DNA from: Bacillota bacterium | Lineage (GTDB): Bacteria; Bacillota_I; Bacilli_A; RF39; UBA660 | Length of the DNA: 64,000 nucleotides | NCBI GenBank assembly: GCA_015059305.1 | Contig: SVAQ01000004.1 | Span: 37,664 to 101,663, forward strand | Direction: 5' to 3' | Shown: positions 42,753 to 51,853 of the stretch, one piece after another | Layout: each line of letters starts with the position of its first letter | Numbering within the stretch: the first letter of the stretch is position 1 | Notes under the pieces: model-generated | What the model was told of the DNA's origin: nothing | The model's input: the letters and a program-made list of their open reading frames with translations, nothing else | The model's database searches: none | Program-made: the position numbers and the translations under genes

Positions 42753-43687
42753 AATTCATTTTGTCTTCCTAAAAAGATTGATACTAAATGTTTCTTTATT
42801 GTTGGATCCATTACAATTCGACCATTTGATTGTTCAAACATTTCAATAACTTTACGATATTCATCATCATATGCCAAACGCTCAATAAGTGGTTTAGCAT
42901 ATTGTGGATAATCTAAATATAATTGTAGCATTCTTGGATCAACATCTAATCCTAAGAACGCTTTATCATCTGTTGAGTAAGGACATGCAGCTTCCCATTC
43001 TAAAGAATCATCTAAAAGTTGATAACCTGATGGAGTTTTAACAATTCCTAAACTCTTTTCACAATCAAAGAATGTTGCCGGTCTAATTTGTTTAACCTTT
43101 CTACCATGTAGCCCCCAATATTTAGGATTGCTTACATTTCCATTCGCTAATATTTCATAACACATATTTTTAGGATTACCATCTATTTGTTTAGTGTTAA
43201 AATCAAAAATATATTTATCAATTGTTCCTTGCATTGTTTCTTCCACACCTTGTACATTTGCAAAATCGTGCTCTATAAATCTTAATAGCGATTGTAAACA
43301 ATAAGGACCATAGGCTGGATAATTTGATATTCTAGGATTTAATAAGTCACTTACTAGTAAATAATTGTATTGTGGATCTTGATAATTCGGAGAAAGTAAA
43401 CCTAACTTGCTAGGCCCTTTTCTTCCACTATTATTTCGTTCACTTATATAAGCCAAGGAATATTCGGCCATGTCAAACCCTAATAATTTACCATATTCTT
43501 CGCAAAACATTTCGGTGAACATTCTTGTTTGTTCACGTTCTTTAAAATAATATAACTGCCCCTTAATAATAAACCAACTTGATTTTTCCTTTAAATGTTC
43601 AGGTTCTATTTTAACCATTGATTTTAAATCTTCGAACGGAACTCGCTCAAGCTCATAGTGTGGAATTACACTTTCATTAAATTTCAT
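42731..43687 (-). CDS. HipA/CtkA-like protein kinase fold protein
   Basis: 318 residues from the ATG at 43685-43687 (AAAGGGGG upstream). Landmarks of the HipA-like kinase fold: YYFKEREQTRMFTEMFCEEYGKLLGFDMAEYSLA (ATP-binding Lys and Glu helix), a catalytic loop DKYIFDFNTKQIDGNPKNMCYEI (D-x-N ... D-x-N-x-x-N) and a DFG-like metal site ATFFDCEKSLG. Toxin-antitoxin HipA has an N-terminal HipA_N domain and a HipB regulator; neither is present, so this is closer to stand-alone kinases such as CtkA. Substrate unknown. Single gene. Motif-based assignment. Confidence 0.65.
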   Translation of the reverse strand: MKFNESVIPHYELERVPFEDLKSMVKIEPEHLKEKSSWFIIKGQLYYFKEREQTRMFTEMFCEEYGKLLGFDMAEYSLAYISERNNSGRKGPSKLGLLSPNYQDPQYNYLLVSDLLNPRISNYPAYGPYCLQSLLRFIEHDFANVQGVEETMQGTIDKYIFDFNTKQIDGNPKNMCYEILANGNVSNPKYWGLHGRKVKQIRPATFFDCEKSLGIVKTPSGYQLLDDSLEWEAACPYSTDDKAFLGLDVDPRMLQLYLDYPQYAKPLIERLAYDDEYRKVIEMFEQSNGRIVMDPTIKKHLVSIFLGRQNEFKRLLTL

Positions 43688-43747
43688 ACAAAAACCCCCT
43701 TTGTATAGGGAGTTATTATAATACAAAAGTTTTAGAAATGCAAATAA

Positions 43748-44404
43748 TTATATTACATATAAGAATATTGCAAAAAAGAATAGAATACTTGCTGCTAAAA
43801 CGAAAAAATGAAAAACTGAATGCATATATTTATGTTTTTTACCAATACCATAAAAAATAGCACCAATAGTATACAAACTTCCAGCCGATAACATTAAATA
43901 TATACCAGCCATATCAACTGAAGCCATTAATGATTTAAATGAAAAAATAATCATCCAGCCCATTACTAAATAAAGGACCATTGATAGTTTTTTAAACTTT
44001 TTAATACTAATTGAATTTAAAACAATTCCTAATACAGCACATCCCCAGTTAATACCAAATATTGTCCACCCTAATGCTTTAGGCAAAGCCACTAATGCAA
44101 ACGGAGTATACGTTCCGGCAATAAGTAAGAAAATACTACAATGATCAATTATTCTAAAAATTCTTTTAGCATTATTTATTTTTAGTGAATGATATAATGT
44201 AGACATTGTATACAAAATAATTGATGTACTTCCATAAATAACACTACTTACAACTGCATACGCATCACGATGAATAGCACTAAATACAACGCATAAAACT
44301 AATCCTGCTATTGAAAGTAATCCTCCAACACCATGACTAATTGCACTCATGAGCTCTTCTGATAAAGTATATTTTGGAATATCAACCTTATCTTTTAAAG
44401 CCAT
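43748..44404 (-). CDS. Hemolysin III family membrane protein
   Basis: 218 residues, seven membrane helices. The PAQR-type conserved His/Asp/Ser sites are seen: SAISHGVGGLLSIAG, TMSTLYHSLKI, DHCSIFLLIAGTYTPF and MHSVFHFFVLAAS. Members are often called hemolysin III or YqfA; the real activity may be a lipid hydrolase. Single gene. GAAAGAAGGCGATTAA precedes the start. Confidence 0.92.
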   Translation of the reverse strand: MALKDKVDIPKYTLSEELMSAISHGVGGLLSIAGLVLCVVFSAIHRDAYAVVSSVIYGSTSIILYTMSTLYHSLKINNAKRIFRIIDHCSIFLLIAGTYTPFALVALPKALGWTIFGINWGCAVLGIVLNSISIKKFKKLSMVLYLVMGWMIIFSFKSLMASVDMAGIYLMLSAGSLYTIGAIFYGIGKKHKYMHSVFHFFVLAASILFFFAIFLYVI

Positions 44405-44462
44405 TTAATCGCCTTCTTTCCTCATGATATTTTACCATTTCAAAACAATTATTACAACAAAC

Positions 44463-44492
44463 AAAAAAGGAACTTTTAATAAAGTCCTTTCT
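44463..44492 (-). terminator. Terminator of the 44491 gene
   Basis: Stem AAAGGA/TCCTTT plus further pairs, with TTTTTTG after it on the minus strand. Confidence 0.65.
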
Positions 44493-44895
44493 ATTTCATC
44501 TTATGATTAATTTCTGTAGTATTTTTCCAAATCATTAGCATCATTAATGAAGCCTCATAAATTAGTCTCAATACTATATTACCTATAGTTAAAGTTAATA
44601 AGAATGTTAAAAAATCGTTACCAATAAAGTTAAATGAAAATAATGTAATAAATATAGCTAATACAATATATGATACTTTTAAAATTGTTTCGATTAACAT
44701 CTTTTTAAAATTTAAGAATTCTTTTAGCCATTTTAAGAATTTATTATCAATCTTTTTATTAGATTTAACGAATAAAAAATATGCTAAGATACCTCCAATA
44801 ATAGCTAGCACTAATGCAACTGCAGTCCAAACAGCCATACCATTTAAACCAGTACTTACTGTAGGTTCGTAAAAATCATAACCATAATTATACAT
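44491..44895 (-). CDS. DUF4282-like small membrane protein
   Basis: 134 residues, three membrane helices (VWTAVALVLAIIGGILAYFLF, VSYIVLAIFITLFSFNFIG, FLLTLTIGNIVLRLIYEAS). FLNFKKMLIETILKVSYIV and the tail RLIYEASLMMLMIWKNTTEIN fit the DUF4282 pattern of the last helix with R..YE and N-x-x-x-I-N. No known role. Its neighbours are a hemolysin III gene and an XRE regulator on the same strand, each with its own spacing, so no operon is evident. Family call moderate. Confidence 0.6.
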   Translation of the reverse strand: MYNYGYDFYEPTVSTGLNGMAVWTAVALVLAIIGGILAYFLFVKSNKKIDNKFLKWLKEFLNFKKMLIETILKVSYIVLAIFITLFSFNFIGNDFLTFLLTLTIGNIVLRLIYEASLMMLMIWKNTTEINHKMK

Positions 44896-44965
44896 TCTAT
44901 CTTACTCCTCTCATTATAAATATATCATAAATAATATTATACATAAAGTGTAATTTTATTAATTT

Positions 44966-45664
44966 TTAACAATTGTCTTTAAGGGTAATTGGAATTTTAT
45001 ATGTTGTATTTTTGTTATCATCTTGTGTAGCACTAATCTCTAAATAAAGATAAGAATCTTGAAATTTTTTACAAGTTGCAGAATAATTATCAACATTAAT
45101 TTCAACATCTTCCAAAAAATCTTCTAAAGTTATATTTTTTCCACCATCAGTACACTTACTTACTAAAGTAATTGTATCTTCATAATTTTCATATAAGCTA
45201 CACTCAATCGTTTTGTAAATCATATTATCTTCTTTTCCACAGTAATTAATATTTGATATGTAAATTGAAGTTTTATCGCGATTGTACGCTGCACTTCCAT
45301 TAATAGTAAAATCTTTACAAGTAGTACTAATTTTTTTAAATTCAAAATCATGATGATTTTTATTAATGTATAGCACCACCCCAACAATTAACGTAATCAA
45401 TAAAATAACTACTGGAATTATCCACCAAAACATTCTTTGCTTATTATTTTTATTTTTTTCTTCACCTTCAAGAAGATCCTCAATATTAACTTTAAAAGTT
45501 TCACTTATTAGCTTTAAAGTCGTAATATCAGGAATACTTTTTCCTGTTTCCCATTTTGAAACAGCTTGGTACGTAACCCCAAGTTTTTGGGCAAAAGCCT
45601 CCTGAGTTAGTTCTCTTTTTTTTCGAATATCTTTAATATATTGTCCTATTTTTTCTTGATTCAT
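44966..45664 (-). CDS. Membrane-anchored XRE-family regulator
   Basis: 232 residues from the ATG at 45662-45664. Helix-turn-helix at about 10-60 (ELTQEAFAQKLGVTYQAVSKWETGKSIPDITTL), linker, one membrane helix (WIIPVVILLITLIVGVVLYI) at about 80-100, and an outside domain of about 130 residues with six Cys, among them CKDF, NYCGKE, CSLY, CTDG and CKKF, which could form disulfides. This is the fourth membrane XRE protein of the window. A Cys-rich outer domain suggests redox or folding sensing, but that is speculation. Confidence 0.82.
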   Translation of the reverse strand: MNQEKIGQYIKDIRKKRELTQEAFAQKLGVTYQAVSKWETGKSIPDITTLKLISETFKVNIEDLLEGEEKNKNNKQRMFWWIIPVVILLITLIVGVVLYINKNHHDFEFKKISTTCKDFTINGSAAYNRDKTSIYISNINYCGKEDNMIYKTIECSLYENYEDTITLVSKCTDGGKNITLEDFLEDVEINVDNYSATCKKFQDSYLYLEISATQDDNKNTTYKIPITLKDNC

Positions 45665-45707
45665 AATTATCACTACTTTTTCTTAAGTATTATAACATAT
45701 TTTCAAT

Positions 45708-45735
45708 TAAAAAAGCTTAGTTTTAACTAAGCTTC
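45708..45735 (-). terminator. Terminator of the 45727 gene
   Basis: Stem AAGCTTAG/CTAAGCTT with TTTT-type tract after it on the minus strand. Confidence 0.8.
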
Positions 45736-47229
45736 GTATTCTAACCGTGCAATATATTCATTTAAATTTTTAATTTGTTCTTCATATCGATTAATAATTT
45801 CTTCATAATACTCTTTAAAAGAAGCTATTTCATTTTGATAATACATTTCAAGGTCATTTTGAACCTTTAAATTTTCTTTGAGTTTTTCTAAATTTTCTTT
45901 AGTTCCATATACTTTTGTAATAGTATGTTTACGATCTTTTATTTCATAATTATTTAAATCTTTAACATAAGCTTTGATTATATCAAAAACTCTATAATCA
46001 TTTAAATATGATGTCATACCAATGTAATTATAATTATATGAATACGTATCAACATCAATATACTTTGAATGATAAATTTCAATAAGTATATTTTCATTTT
46101 TAGATTCTATATATTCAACATTATTATTATAGTATATAAGGTCTAAAACTAAATCTTCAGTCATCTCGAGCTCAATAGTAGTTTTAATAATTTCATCGGA
46201 ATCTAATTTTTCAACATAACTTAAATTTGTTAATCCAATAGCTAAAATACCACTACCAATACCTAAGAAAATCACACTTAAAGCAAAAATAATTCCCATT
46301 ATACTTTTTTTAGTCTTTTTACTAATTAAAAAATTATAAATTAATTTTAAAATTACCAAATTTATAATAATACACGCTAGTATACAAATAAGTGATCCCC
46401 AAAAGAAGAATCTTGCTTTGATAATTACAAACGGAAGTACACTAGCGATGCCTAATACTAATAATGAAAAAATAAAGCAAAGACCAATAAAGAAAACTAT
46501 AATTTTAATGAAAAACAGAGCACAAGTAAGTAGACCATTTAAGAACTTATATCCAGAGTGTTTCGGATCACGAATAACAATTTTTTCTTGTTTTTTACTA
46601 AGTTCAATATGCTCTTTTTCGTCTTCACGTTTTTCATTTTTAGATTCCGTATTAATAGTTTCTTCCTTGTCTTCCTTAAGAAAGATATAATAGTCTAAGT
46701 ATCTAACCTTGAAGATATGTAGGAATATCACTACAAATAAAATTGTTGCAATAATTAAGTAAATAGCCTCAAAAATATTTAATAAGATCCAATAAAAATT
46801 ATTATTTATGAAACTAAAAATTCTACTAAAAAGTACACTACCAAATGATCCGCCAATGAAAAATAAAAGAAATAAAATCAGTGCAATTATAACTTGCTCA
46901 ACGAAACATTTTATTTTAGATTTAAATTTCATCGAACTAAACATATCAACAGTTTTTGTTATAAATCCCAGAAAGTCATCTATAAATTTATTAACATTAG
47001 CTTTACTTTGTTTAGTTTCTCTTACCTCTTTTAAATCGGATTTCATAAGTTCATCCATATTGAGATTAAACAACTCACAAATTTGCAAAACTTTATCCAT
47101 TTCGGGATAAGCTTGACCTGATTCCCATTTTGATACTGATTGGCGGGATACTCCAAGTTTTTCCGCAAGTTGTTCTTGCGACAAATTATTCTCTTTTCGA
47201 ATCTTTTTAATATTCTCTGATAAATTCAT
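45727..47229 (-). CDS. Large XRE-type multi-pass membrane regulator
   Basis: 500 residues. Helix-turn-helix at the N-terminus (NLSQEQLAEKLGVSRQSVSKWESGQAYPEMDKV), a long linker, then at least five membrane helices in two groups (about 105-190 and 235-330) separated by a charged cytoplasmic loop (EETINTESKNEKREDEKEH), and a C-terminal outside part with a coiled coil (YEEIINRYEEQIKNLNEYIARLEYEA). Much larger than the other membrane XRE proteins here, so it may sense through its membrane part. No known family. GGAGAAAAT precedes the ATG. Confidence 0.8.
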   Translation of the reverse strand: MNLSENIKKIRKENNLSQEQLAEKLGVSRQSVSKWESGQAYPEMDKVLQICELFNLNMDELMKSDLKEVRETKQSKANVNKFIDDFLGFITKTVDMFSSMKFKSKIKCFVEQVIIALILFLLFFIGGSFGSVLFSRIFSFINNNFYWILLNIFEAIYLIIATILFVVIFLHIFKVRYLDYYIFLKEDKEETINTESKNEKREDEKEHIELSKKQEKIVIRDPKHSGYKFLNGLLTCALFFIKIIVFFIGLCFIFSLLVLGIASVLPFVIIKARFFFWGSLICILACIIINLVILKLIYNFLISKKTKKSIMGIIFALSVIFLGIGSGILAIGLTNLSYVEKLDSDEIIKTTIELEMTEDLVLDLIYYNNNVEYIESKNENILIEIYHSKYIDVDTYSYNYNYIGMTSYLNDYRVFDIIKAYVKDLNNYEIKDRKHTITKVYGTKENLEKLKENLKVQNDLEMYYQNEIASFKEYYEEIINRYEEQIKNLNEYIARLEYEA

Positions 47230-47375
47230 ATTTTCTCCTTTATGACTAAATTATAATCTTATAGCTCGGTTGCGGACTACCAATTTTTAGTTGTTTTTTG
47301 TAAATTTATAGTTGCATATAGTTATTATTATACTAAACAGGTTCTTAATTACAAATTATAACTAGTTTAAAACAA

Positions 47376-47402
47376 ATAAAAAGTAGATTGCTCTACTTTA
47401 TA
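47376..47402 (-). terminator. Terminator of the 47398-48836 operon
   Basis: Stem AAAGTAGA/TCTACTTT with GCAA loop followed by TTTAT tract on the minus strand. Confidence 0.8.
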
Positions 47403-48189
47403 TATCATATCTTCCTTTAATTTTTTTCATACATTCTTGATGACTCTCATCTAATTCAACAATACCATAATCATGAATATATTCGATTGGATTGTAAGCA
47501 AAATCGTAATATGTTGCCCAACTACCTGGTTCACAAACTATTTTCATAGATAAATCTGAATTGCATCTTTTTGCAACATATTCATTAATTGCTTGCGTTG
47601 CAATATTAGATATAGGATTTTTCATATCTACAACTACGGCAACAAAAGAATTATTATTAAGCATTTTTTTAAAATAGCTTAAAAAAACATCTAGTGATAA
47701 AAAACTAATAGGTAGCTCAGTTGGACTTCCCATATAAGCTCCCGTATCAACTGCAGCTTTATAATTCATTTCATAATATTCTAATCCCATCTTTAAGATA
47801 GTTAACAGTTCTTGTAAAGACTTAATTTCTGCCTTACCATAGTTAACCAAAAGACGATTTATTGCATCTAAAAATGATGACACTCTTTCGGGAATCGTTG
47901 TAAAATCATTATCCTCTAAAGCTCTATCTAATAATGTATAGGCAATAGTAAATCTTAAATATTCTTTCCCCATTCTTGTAATTAACATTCTGTCTGCATT
48001 AGAATCTGGCGTTTCTGTCTCCACCGCAGGACTTTCTAAATAAATCCCCATTGGTGAAGATTCATCCATTTTTATAGGATGTGATTCCACCATCTCTTTC
48101 ATTTGACTAGTACGATCATCAGTATTATATCCATAAATAAACTGATGTCTACTTTGTCCCATAATTTCATTATTAATATTTGTACTCAT
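47398..48189 (-). CDS. Orphan soluble protein, possibly a decayed ATPase fold
   Basis: 263 residues, no membrane helix. The first 50 residues (RHQFIYGYNTDDRTSQMKEM, then MGIYLESPAVET) look like the start of a STAND-type or AAA ATPase, but no G-x-x-G-x-G-K-T is present. The middle is helical (FLDAINRLLVNYGKAEIKSLQELLTILK) and the end reads FVAVVVDMKNPISN then MKIVCEPGSWATYYD and HDYGIVELDE, in the place where a Walker B strand and sensor would stand. I infer a non-nucleotide-binding relative at most. GGGAGG precedes the ATG; 23 bases separate it from the gene at 48213, so they form an operon. Confidence 0.6.
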   Translation of the reverse strand: MSTNINNEIMGQSRHQFIYGYNTDDRTSQMKEMVESHPIKMDESSPMGIYLESPAVETETPDSNADRMLITRMGKEYLRFTIAYTLLDRALEDNDFTTIPERVSSFLDAINRLLVNYGKAEIKSLQELLTILKMGLEYYEMNYKAAVDTGAYMGSPTELPISFLSLDVFLSYFKKMLNNNSFVAVVVDMKNPISNIATQAINEYVAKRCNSDLSMKIVCEPGSWATYYDFAYNPIEYIHDYGIVELDESHQECMKKIKGRYDI

Positions 48190-48212
48190 AAAACCTCCCT
48201 AATTCCTTCTTT

Positions 48213-48836
48213 TTATTCTTCTTCATATTTTCTTGCGCGTAACTTTTGTGTATACGCTAATTCTTCCATATGTATTTGATGATACTCTGGATCATATGCT
48301 TTCATTTCTTGATACATTTGCATAAACGCACAATTAAATGGATTATATCTACTACCACTATTACGAATTCGAACTGAATATGTCATAAGTAAGCCATCAT
48401 CATATTCCAATTTGCTTTTCTCAAATGTCACAAGATAGCCATCGTCTATCGGTTCAATTGTTACAACCGAAGCATTTTCATAAAGATAATCATCGCTATG
48501 CCAACAAATTTTTCCATCTTTTACTAGTGCTTCAGAATTATTTTCAGATAAAGTCCATCTAAAAAAGATATCTTTGTCCTCCTCATTTATACCATCATGT
48601 GGAAAACCTGTTGTTATACGATAATATAAATTATCAAATATTTGGTATATTTCATAATTTTCTTTAGTAATAGTAAATGATTGGGTTGCCGGGGCTTTTA
48701 GAATACTACCTTTATGGGCACACCCCATATATAAATCTAAATTATTCTCAAAAGATACATACATTGTACCTTCATCAGTTTTAATATCAAAACGATAATA
48801 ACCATGACTGTTTTGACTACTTTGTATTTCTTGCAT
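48213..48836 (-). CDS. Orphan beta-rich protein in operon with the 47398 gene
   Basis: 207 residues, soluble, no recognised domain. The composition is acidic, aromatic and beta-rich (YYRFDIKTDEGTMYVSFENN, DDGYLVTFEKSKLEYDDG, TYSVRIRNSGSRYNPFNCAF), ending in a charged helix (YTQKLRARKYEEE). First gene of the two-gene unit that ends at 47398. Nothing points to a function. Upstream is the DHHW gene on the same strand, about 65 bases away. Confidence 0.65.
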   Translation of the reverse strand: MQEIQSSQNSHGYYRFDIKTDEGTMYVSFENNLDLYMGCAHKGSILKAPATQSFTITKENYEIYQIFDNLYYRITTGFPHDGINEEDKDIFFRWTLSENNSEALVKDGKICWHSDDYLYENASVVTIEPIDDGYLVTFEKSKLEYDDGLLMTYSVRIRNSGSRYNPFNCAFMQMYQEMKAYDPEYHQIHMEELAYTQKLRARKYEEE

Positions 48837-48901
48837 AATATATTTACTTCCTCTGCAAGTAGTATTATATCAAAACAATTCCAAAGAATCTATTATAATT
48901 T

Positions 48902-49963
48902 TTATCCTTTTAAAGTACTACTGTTGTTAACAATTAAAGTACTATATATAAATAAAACATCTTGGTTTTCTCGTTTTAACAAATTCATAAAATTTTCACT
49001 ACTAATATAACGATTATCTACAACTGTAATTTTGGAATAATATTTTATTAGTAAAGGGGTAATACTACTACCAAATGAATCTCTAAAAATTATTAACTCT
49101 TTTTCTTCTTGAATATTAGAATTAACTATTTCGATATAAGAACTCGCTCCATCTAAATAAACTTCATAAGCATCTAGTGAAGTTAATTTTTTATCGTTAT
49201 AAACTTTAGAAAGCTCTGGATTTTCTAAATATTTTACTTTAGCATTACTAATAATATCATTTGTTAAATAAATTAGTTCATCTGGGATAATTTTTTTAGC
49301 CCCTTGCCCATAATACACACCATAAAAGTCTGAATATTTATTTATTATATAATTATCCTTTTCATAGGGAAAAGTCATTTTTTCACTCATCTTATTAACA
49401 ACTTTATCTAAGTTTTGTTGTTTCCAATGAGTATCAGTTCGATAATAATCCTCAAGATTTAAAATATTTCTTAAATCAATATTAATCATATTAAGTTTAT
49501 TTAGCTCATCGTAAATTAAGTTATAATCCAAATGAAGAAAATCACCTTCAGTTAGATAATAATTTTTATCAGGTATTACCATTAAATAAAATTTACTATT
49601 TTCAAATAATTTTTTTATCTTTTCCGTCTTATTAATAAAATTATCAATAGATTTCAAAGATGTTGGATACTCAGTTTTATAAATACTATTATTTTTAATA
49701 GTTATTCCATTATTTTCTAAGCGCCCTAGAATATTAAAATTATAAAACGACTTAACGTTTCGATATTCATCACGATAAGGGAAGTGATCCAAAAGATACT
49801 TCTCTACTTTAGTAACATAATCACTTGTAAGTTCTAAAGTTGGAAATGATGCTAACTTTCTTCTTTCAGTAGAGCTAATTTCATCATCTTTAATTATAAT
49901 ATGTAATAAGGCAAAGAAAATAAGGTATCCTACAAAAAGAAAAGAAATTAATTTATTTTTCAT
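48902..49963 (-). CDS. DHHW/AlgX-like SGNH-type protein of an O-acylation system
   Basis: 353 residues. N-terminal membrane helix (LISFLFVGYLIFFALLHIII), then an outside domain of the DHHW kind: DEISSTERRKLASFP, YLLDHFPYRDEYRNVK, YYRTDTHWKQQ with the Asp-His pair and a late FRDSFGSSITPLL with the Ser. In alginate and exopolysaccharide systems such a protein takes an acyl group delivered by an MBOAT partner and puts it on a polymer outside. Here the MBOAT gene is nine bases upstream. The polymer is not known. GGGAGGT precedes the ATG. Confidence 0.88.
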   Translation of the reverse strand: MKNKLISFLFVGYLIFFALLHIIIKDDEISSTERRKLASFPTLELTSDYVTKVEKYLLDHFPYRDEYRNVKSFYNFNILGRLENNGITIKNNSIYKTEYPTSLKSIDNFINKTEKIKKLFENSKFYLMVIPDKNYYLTEGDFLHLDYNLIYDELNKLNMINIDLRNILNLEDYYRTDTHWKQQNLDKVVNKMSEKMTFPYEKDNYIINKYSDFYGVYYGQGAKKIIPDELIYLTNDIISNAKVKYLENPELSKVYNDKKLTSLDAYEVYLDGASSYIEIVNSNIQEEKELIIFRDSFGSSITPLLIKYYSKITVVDNRYISSENFMNLLKRENQDVLFIYSTLIVNNSSTLKG

Positions 49964-49972
49964 ATTACCTCC

Positions 49973-51349
49973 CTAAAACCTAAAATATAAAAATGGATTA
50001 AATGATTCATCAATTAAAAATGCGGTACATAAAATAAGTAGCGTTAAATAAACAATTGGTTCGATAATATCAATTACAATTTTAAATTTTGATTTTTTTA
50101 TTTTTTTAACTAAATAACTTATAAGCGGTGTTGCTCCAATTATAGAAATAATTAATAACAGAAAATTATTTTTTAAATAATATGTAGTTTGCAAGCCCGT
50201 AAAAGGAATATTATTTATAAAAAACATATTTTTAAGTTCATTACCAATTACATCTAAAGAGTCAGAACTAAATATTAAAAAACTGATTATTACAATAACT
50301 AAAGTATATAAATATTTTACTATCCTTGTTTTATTTAGAAATTTTAACAAAAATTTTTTCTCAAATATTAATATAACACCAAAGTAAATGCCCCATAAGA
50401 TGAAATTCCAAGCTGCTCCGTGCCAAAATCCAGTAAGAAACCATACAATTAAAATGTTTCTAATTCTTTTAAATGCATTTACTCTATTACCACCAAGTGG
50501 GATGTAAACATAATCTCTAAACCAACTAGACAATGACATATGCCATCTTCGCCAAAAATTAGTTATTGAATCCGCGATTAAAGGATAATTAAAGTTTTCT
50601 AAGAACTTAAAGCCCATCATAAGGCCCAAGCCAATCGCCATATCGCTATAGCCAGAAAAATCAAAATAGATTTGTAACGTAAAAGCGATTGGTTTTAACC
50701 ACGATGATAACACCGTAGTTTCTGTTAGCACATTTATAAATTCACCTAAAACATTGGCAATTAAGACTTTTTTTGCAAGTCCAATAGTAAATCTTTGAAC
50801 TCCCACAGCAAATTGCTCAAAGTCAACATTTCTTTCTTTTAGCTCTTTACTAACATCAGCATATCTAACTATCGGTCCTGCAATTAACTGTGGAAATAAT
50901 GCAATATATGTCATGAATTCCCATATATTTCTTGCAGGTTCATGTTTTTTAGTATAAACATCTATTATGTAACCTAATGCTTGGAATGTAAAAAAACTTA
51001 TTCCTATTGGCATTGTAATATAGGTATAGGGAATATCCATATTTAACAAATTATTTATATTACCAATAAAAAAATCTATGTATTTAAAAATAAGTAATTG
51101 ACCTACATTATAGATTATACCTAATATTAATATTTTTTTTGCATGCTTACCATCCATTTTTAAACTTAGAAAATAATTGATAAAACATGATAACAATAAA
51201 ACAATTATGTATTTGGGTTCACCAACAAAATAAAATATTAAGCTAAAAATTAGTACCGGAATATTACGATACTTTTTGGGTGTTAACAAATATACCAATA
51301 AAAAAGCTGGTAAAAAGTAAAATAAAAATGTGATACTTGAGAATAACAT
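49973..51349 (-). CDS. MBOAT O-acyltransferase (AlgI/DltB family)
   Basis: 458 residues from the ATG at 51347-51349 (AGGAGG three bases upstream); nine earlier in-frame codons are unlikely. Many membrane helices, with MLFSSITFLFYFLPAFLL, FFTFQALGYIIDVY, FPQLIAGPIVRY, FWRRWHMSLSSWFRDYVYIPLGG and the catalytic His region WFLTGFWHGAAWNF. MBOATs carry acyl groups across the membrane. The DHHW gene follows; the DUF4358 lipoprotein gene precedes, with a hairpin between. The three make a known type of polymer O-acylation unit in gut Firmicutes. Confidence 0.94.
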   Translation of the reverse strand: MLFSSITFLFYFLPAFLLVYLLTPKKYRNIPVLIFSLIFYFVGEPKYIIVLLLSCFINYFLSLKMDGKHAKKILILGIIYNVGQLLIFKYIDFFIGNINNLLNMDIPYTYITMPIGISFFTFQALGYIIDVYTKKHEPARNIWEFMTYIALFPQLIAGPIVRYADVSKELKERNVDFEQFAVGVQRFTIGLAKKVLIANVLGEFINVLTETTVLSSWLKPIAFTLQIYFDFSGYSDMAIGLGLMMGFKFLENFNYPLIADSITNFWRRWHMSLSSWFRDYVYIPLGGNRVNAFKRIRNILIVWFLTGFWHGAAWNFILWGIYFGVILIFEKKFLLKFLNKTRIVKYLYTLVIVIISFLIFSSDSLDVIGNELKNMFFINNIPFTGLQTTYYLKNNFLLLIISIIGATPLISYLVKKIKKSKFKIVIDIIEPIVYLTLLILCTAFLIDESFNPFLYFRF

Positions 51350-51359
51350 ATGCCTCCTA

Positions 51360-51388
51360 TAAAAAAAGATTTTCAAAAGAAAATCTTA
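51360..51388 (-). terminator. Terminator/attenuator between the lipoprotein and MBOAT genes
   Basis: Nine-base stem AAGATTTTC/GAAAATCTT followed by seven T on the minus strand. It overlaps the lipoprotein stop and ends just before the MBOAT ribosome binding site, so it may set the ratio of the two products. Confidence 0.85.
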
Positions 51389-51853
51389 TAAACTATCAAA
51401 ACCAGCTTCTAATTTAGTTCTAGCTTCTTCATTTTCAACAATTACAACAATAATTAAATTGCCCTTGTTTTTAATAATAACGTCTTCTTTTTCTACGCCT
51501 ACACAAATCCATTTTCTTGGATTAACATTTTCAGATATTTGTTCTTTTACTTTTTCAACATCTGCGCCTTCTTCAGTTCTAAGAAGAACTACTGAATGAG
51601 CAATTGAACCAACCATTGATTCAGACGCTAAAGCTTCAGCATACTTAATATCTGCACTTCCTAAAAATCCTTCAACATTTTCTTCTGTTACTTTCATGTT
51701 GGTTAATCCCATAGGTCTTTGATCTTCAGGTACTTCAGCGTAAACTTTGGTCATTATTTCTTCTAATGTTCCTTCAACATTTTTTGCTCCACATCCAGTG
51801 ATAAGGAACATTCCGCCTAATAAAATAACTAGACTTGCAAATAATTTTTTCAT
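51386..51853 (-). CDS. DUF4358 lipoprotein
   Basis: 155 residues. Signal peptide with lipobox ITGC, lipidated Cys near residue 21. The mature part has the DUF4358 pattern: LEEIMTKVYAEVPEDQRP, then a YAEALASESMVGSIAHSVVLLR block and GNLIIVVIV near the end. This family often sits with MBOAT and DHHW genes in Firmicutes, as here, and may be part of the same outside complex. GGAGGATAA precedes the ATG. First gene of the three-gene unit. Confidence 0.85.
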   Translation of the reverse strand: MKKLFASLVILLGGMFLITGCGAKNVEGTLEEIMTKVYAEVPEDQRPMGLTNMKVTEENVEGFLGSADIKYAEALASESMVGSIAHSVVLLRTEEGADVEKVKEQISENVNPRKWICVGVEKEDVIIKNKGNLIIVVIVENEEARTKLEAGFDSL

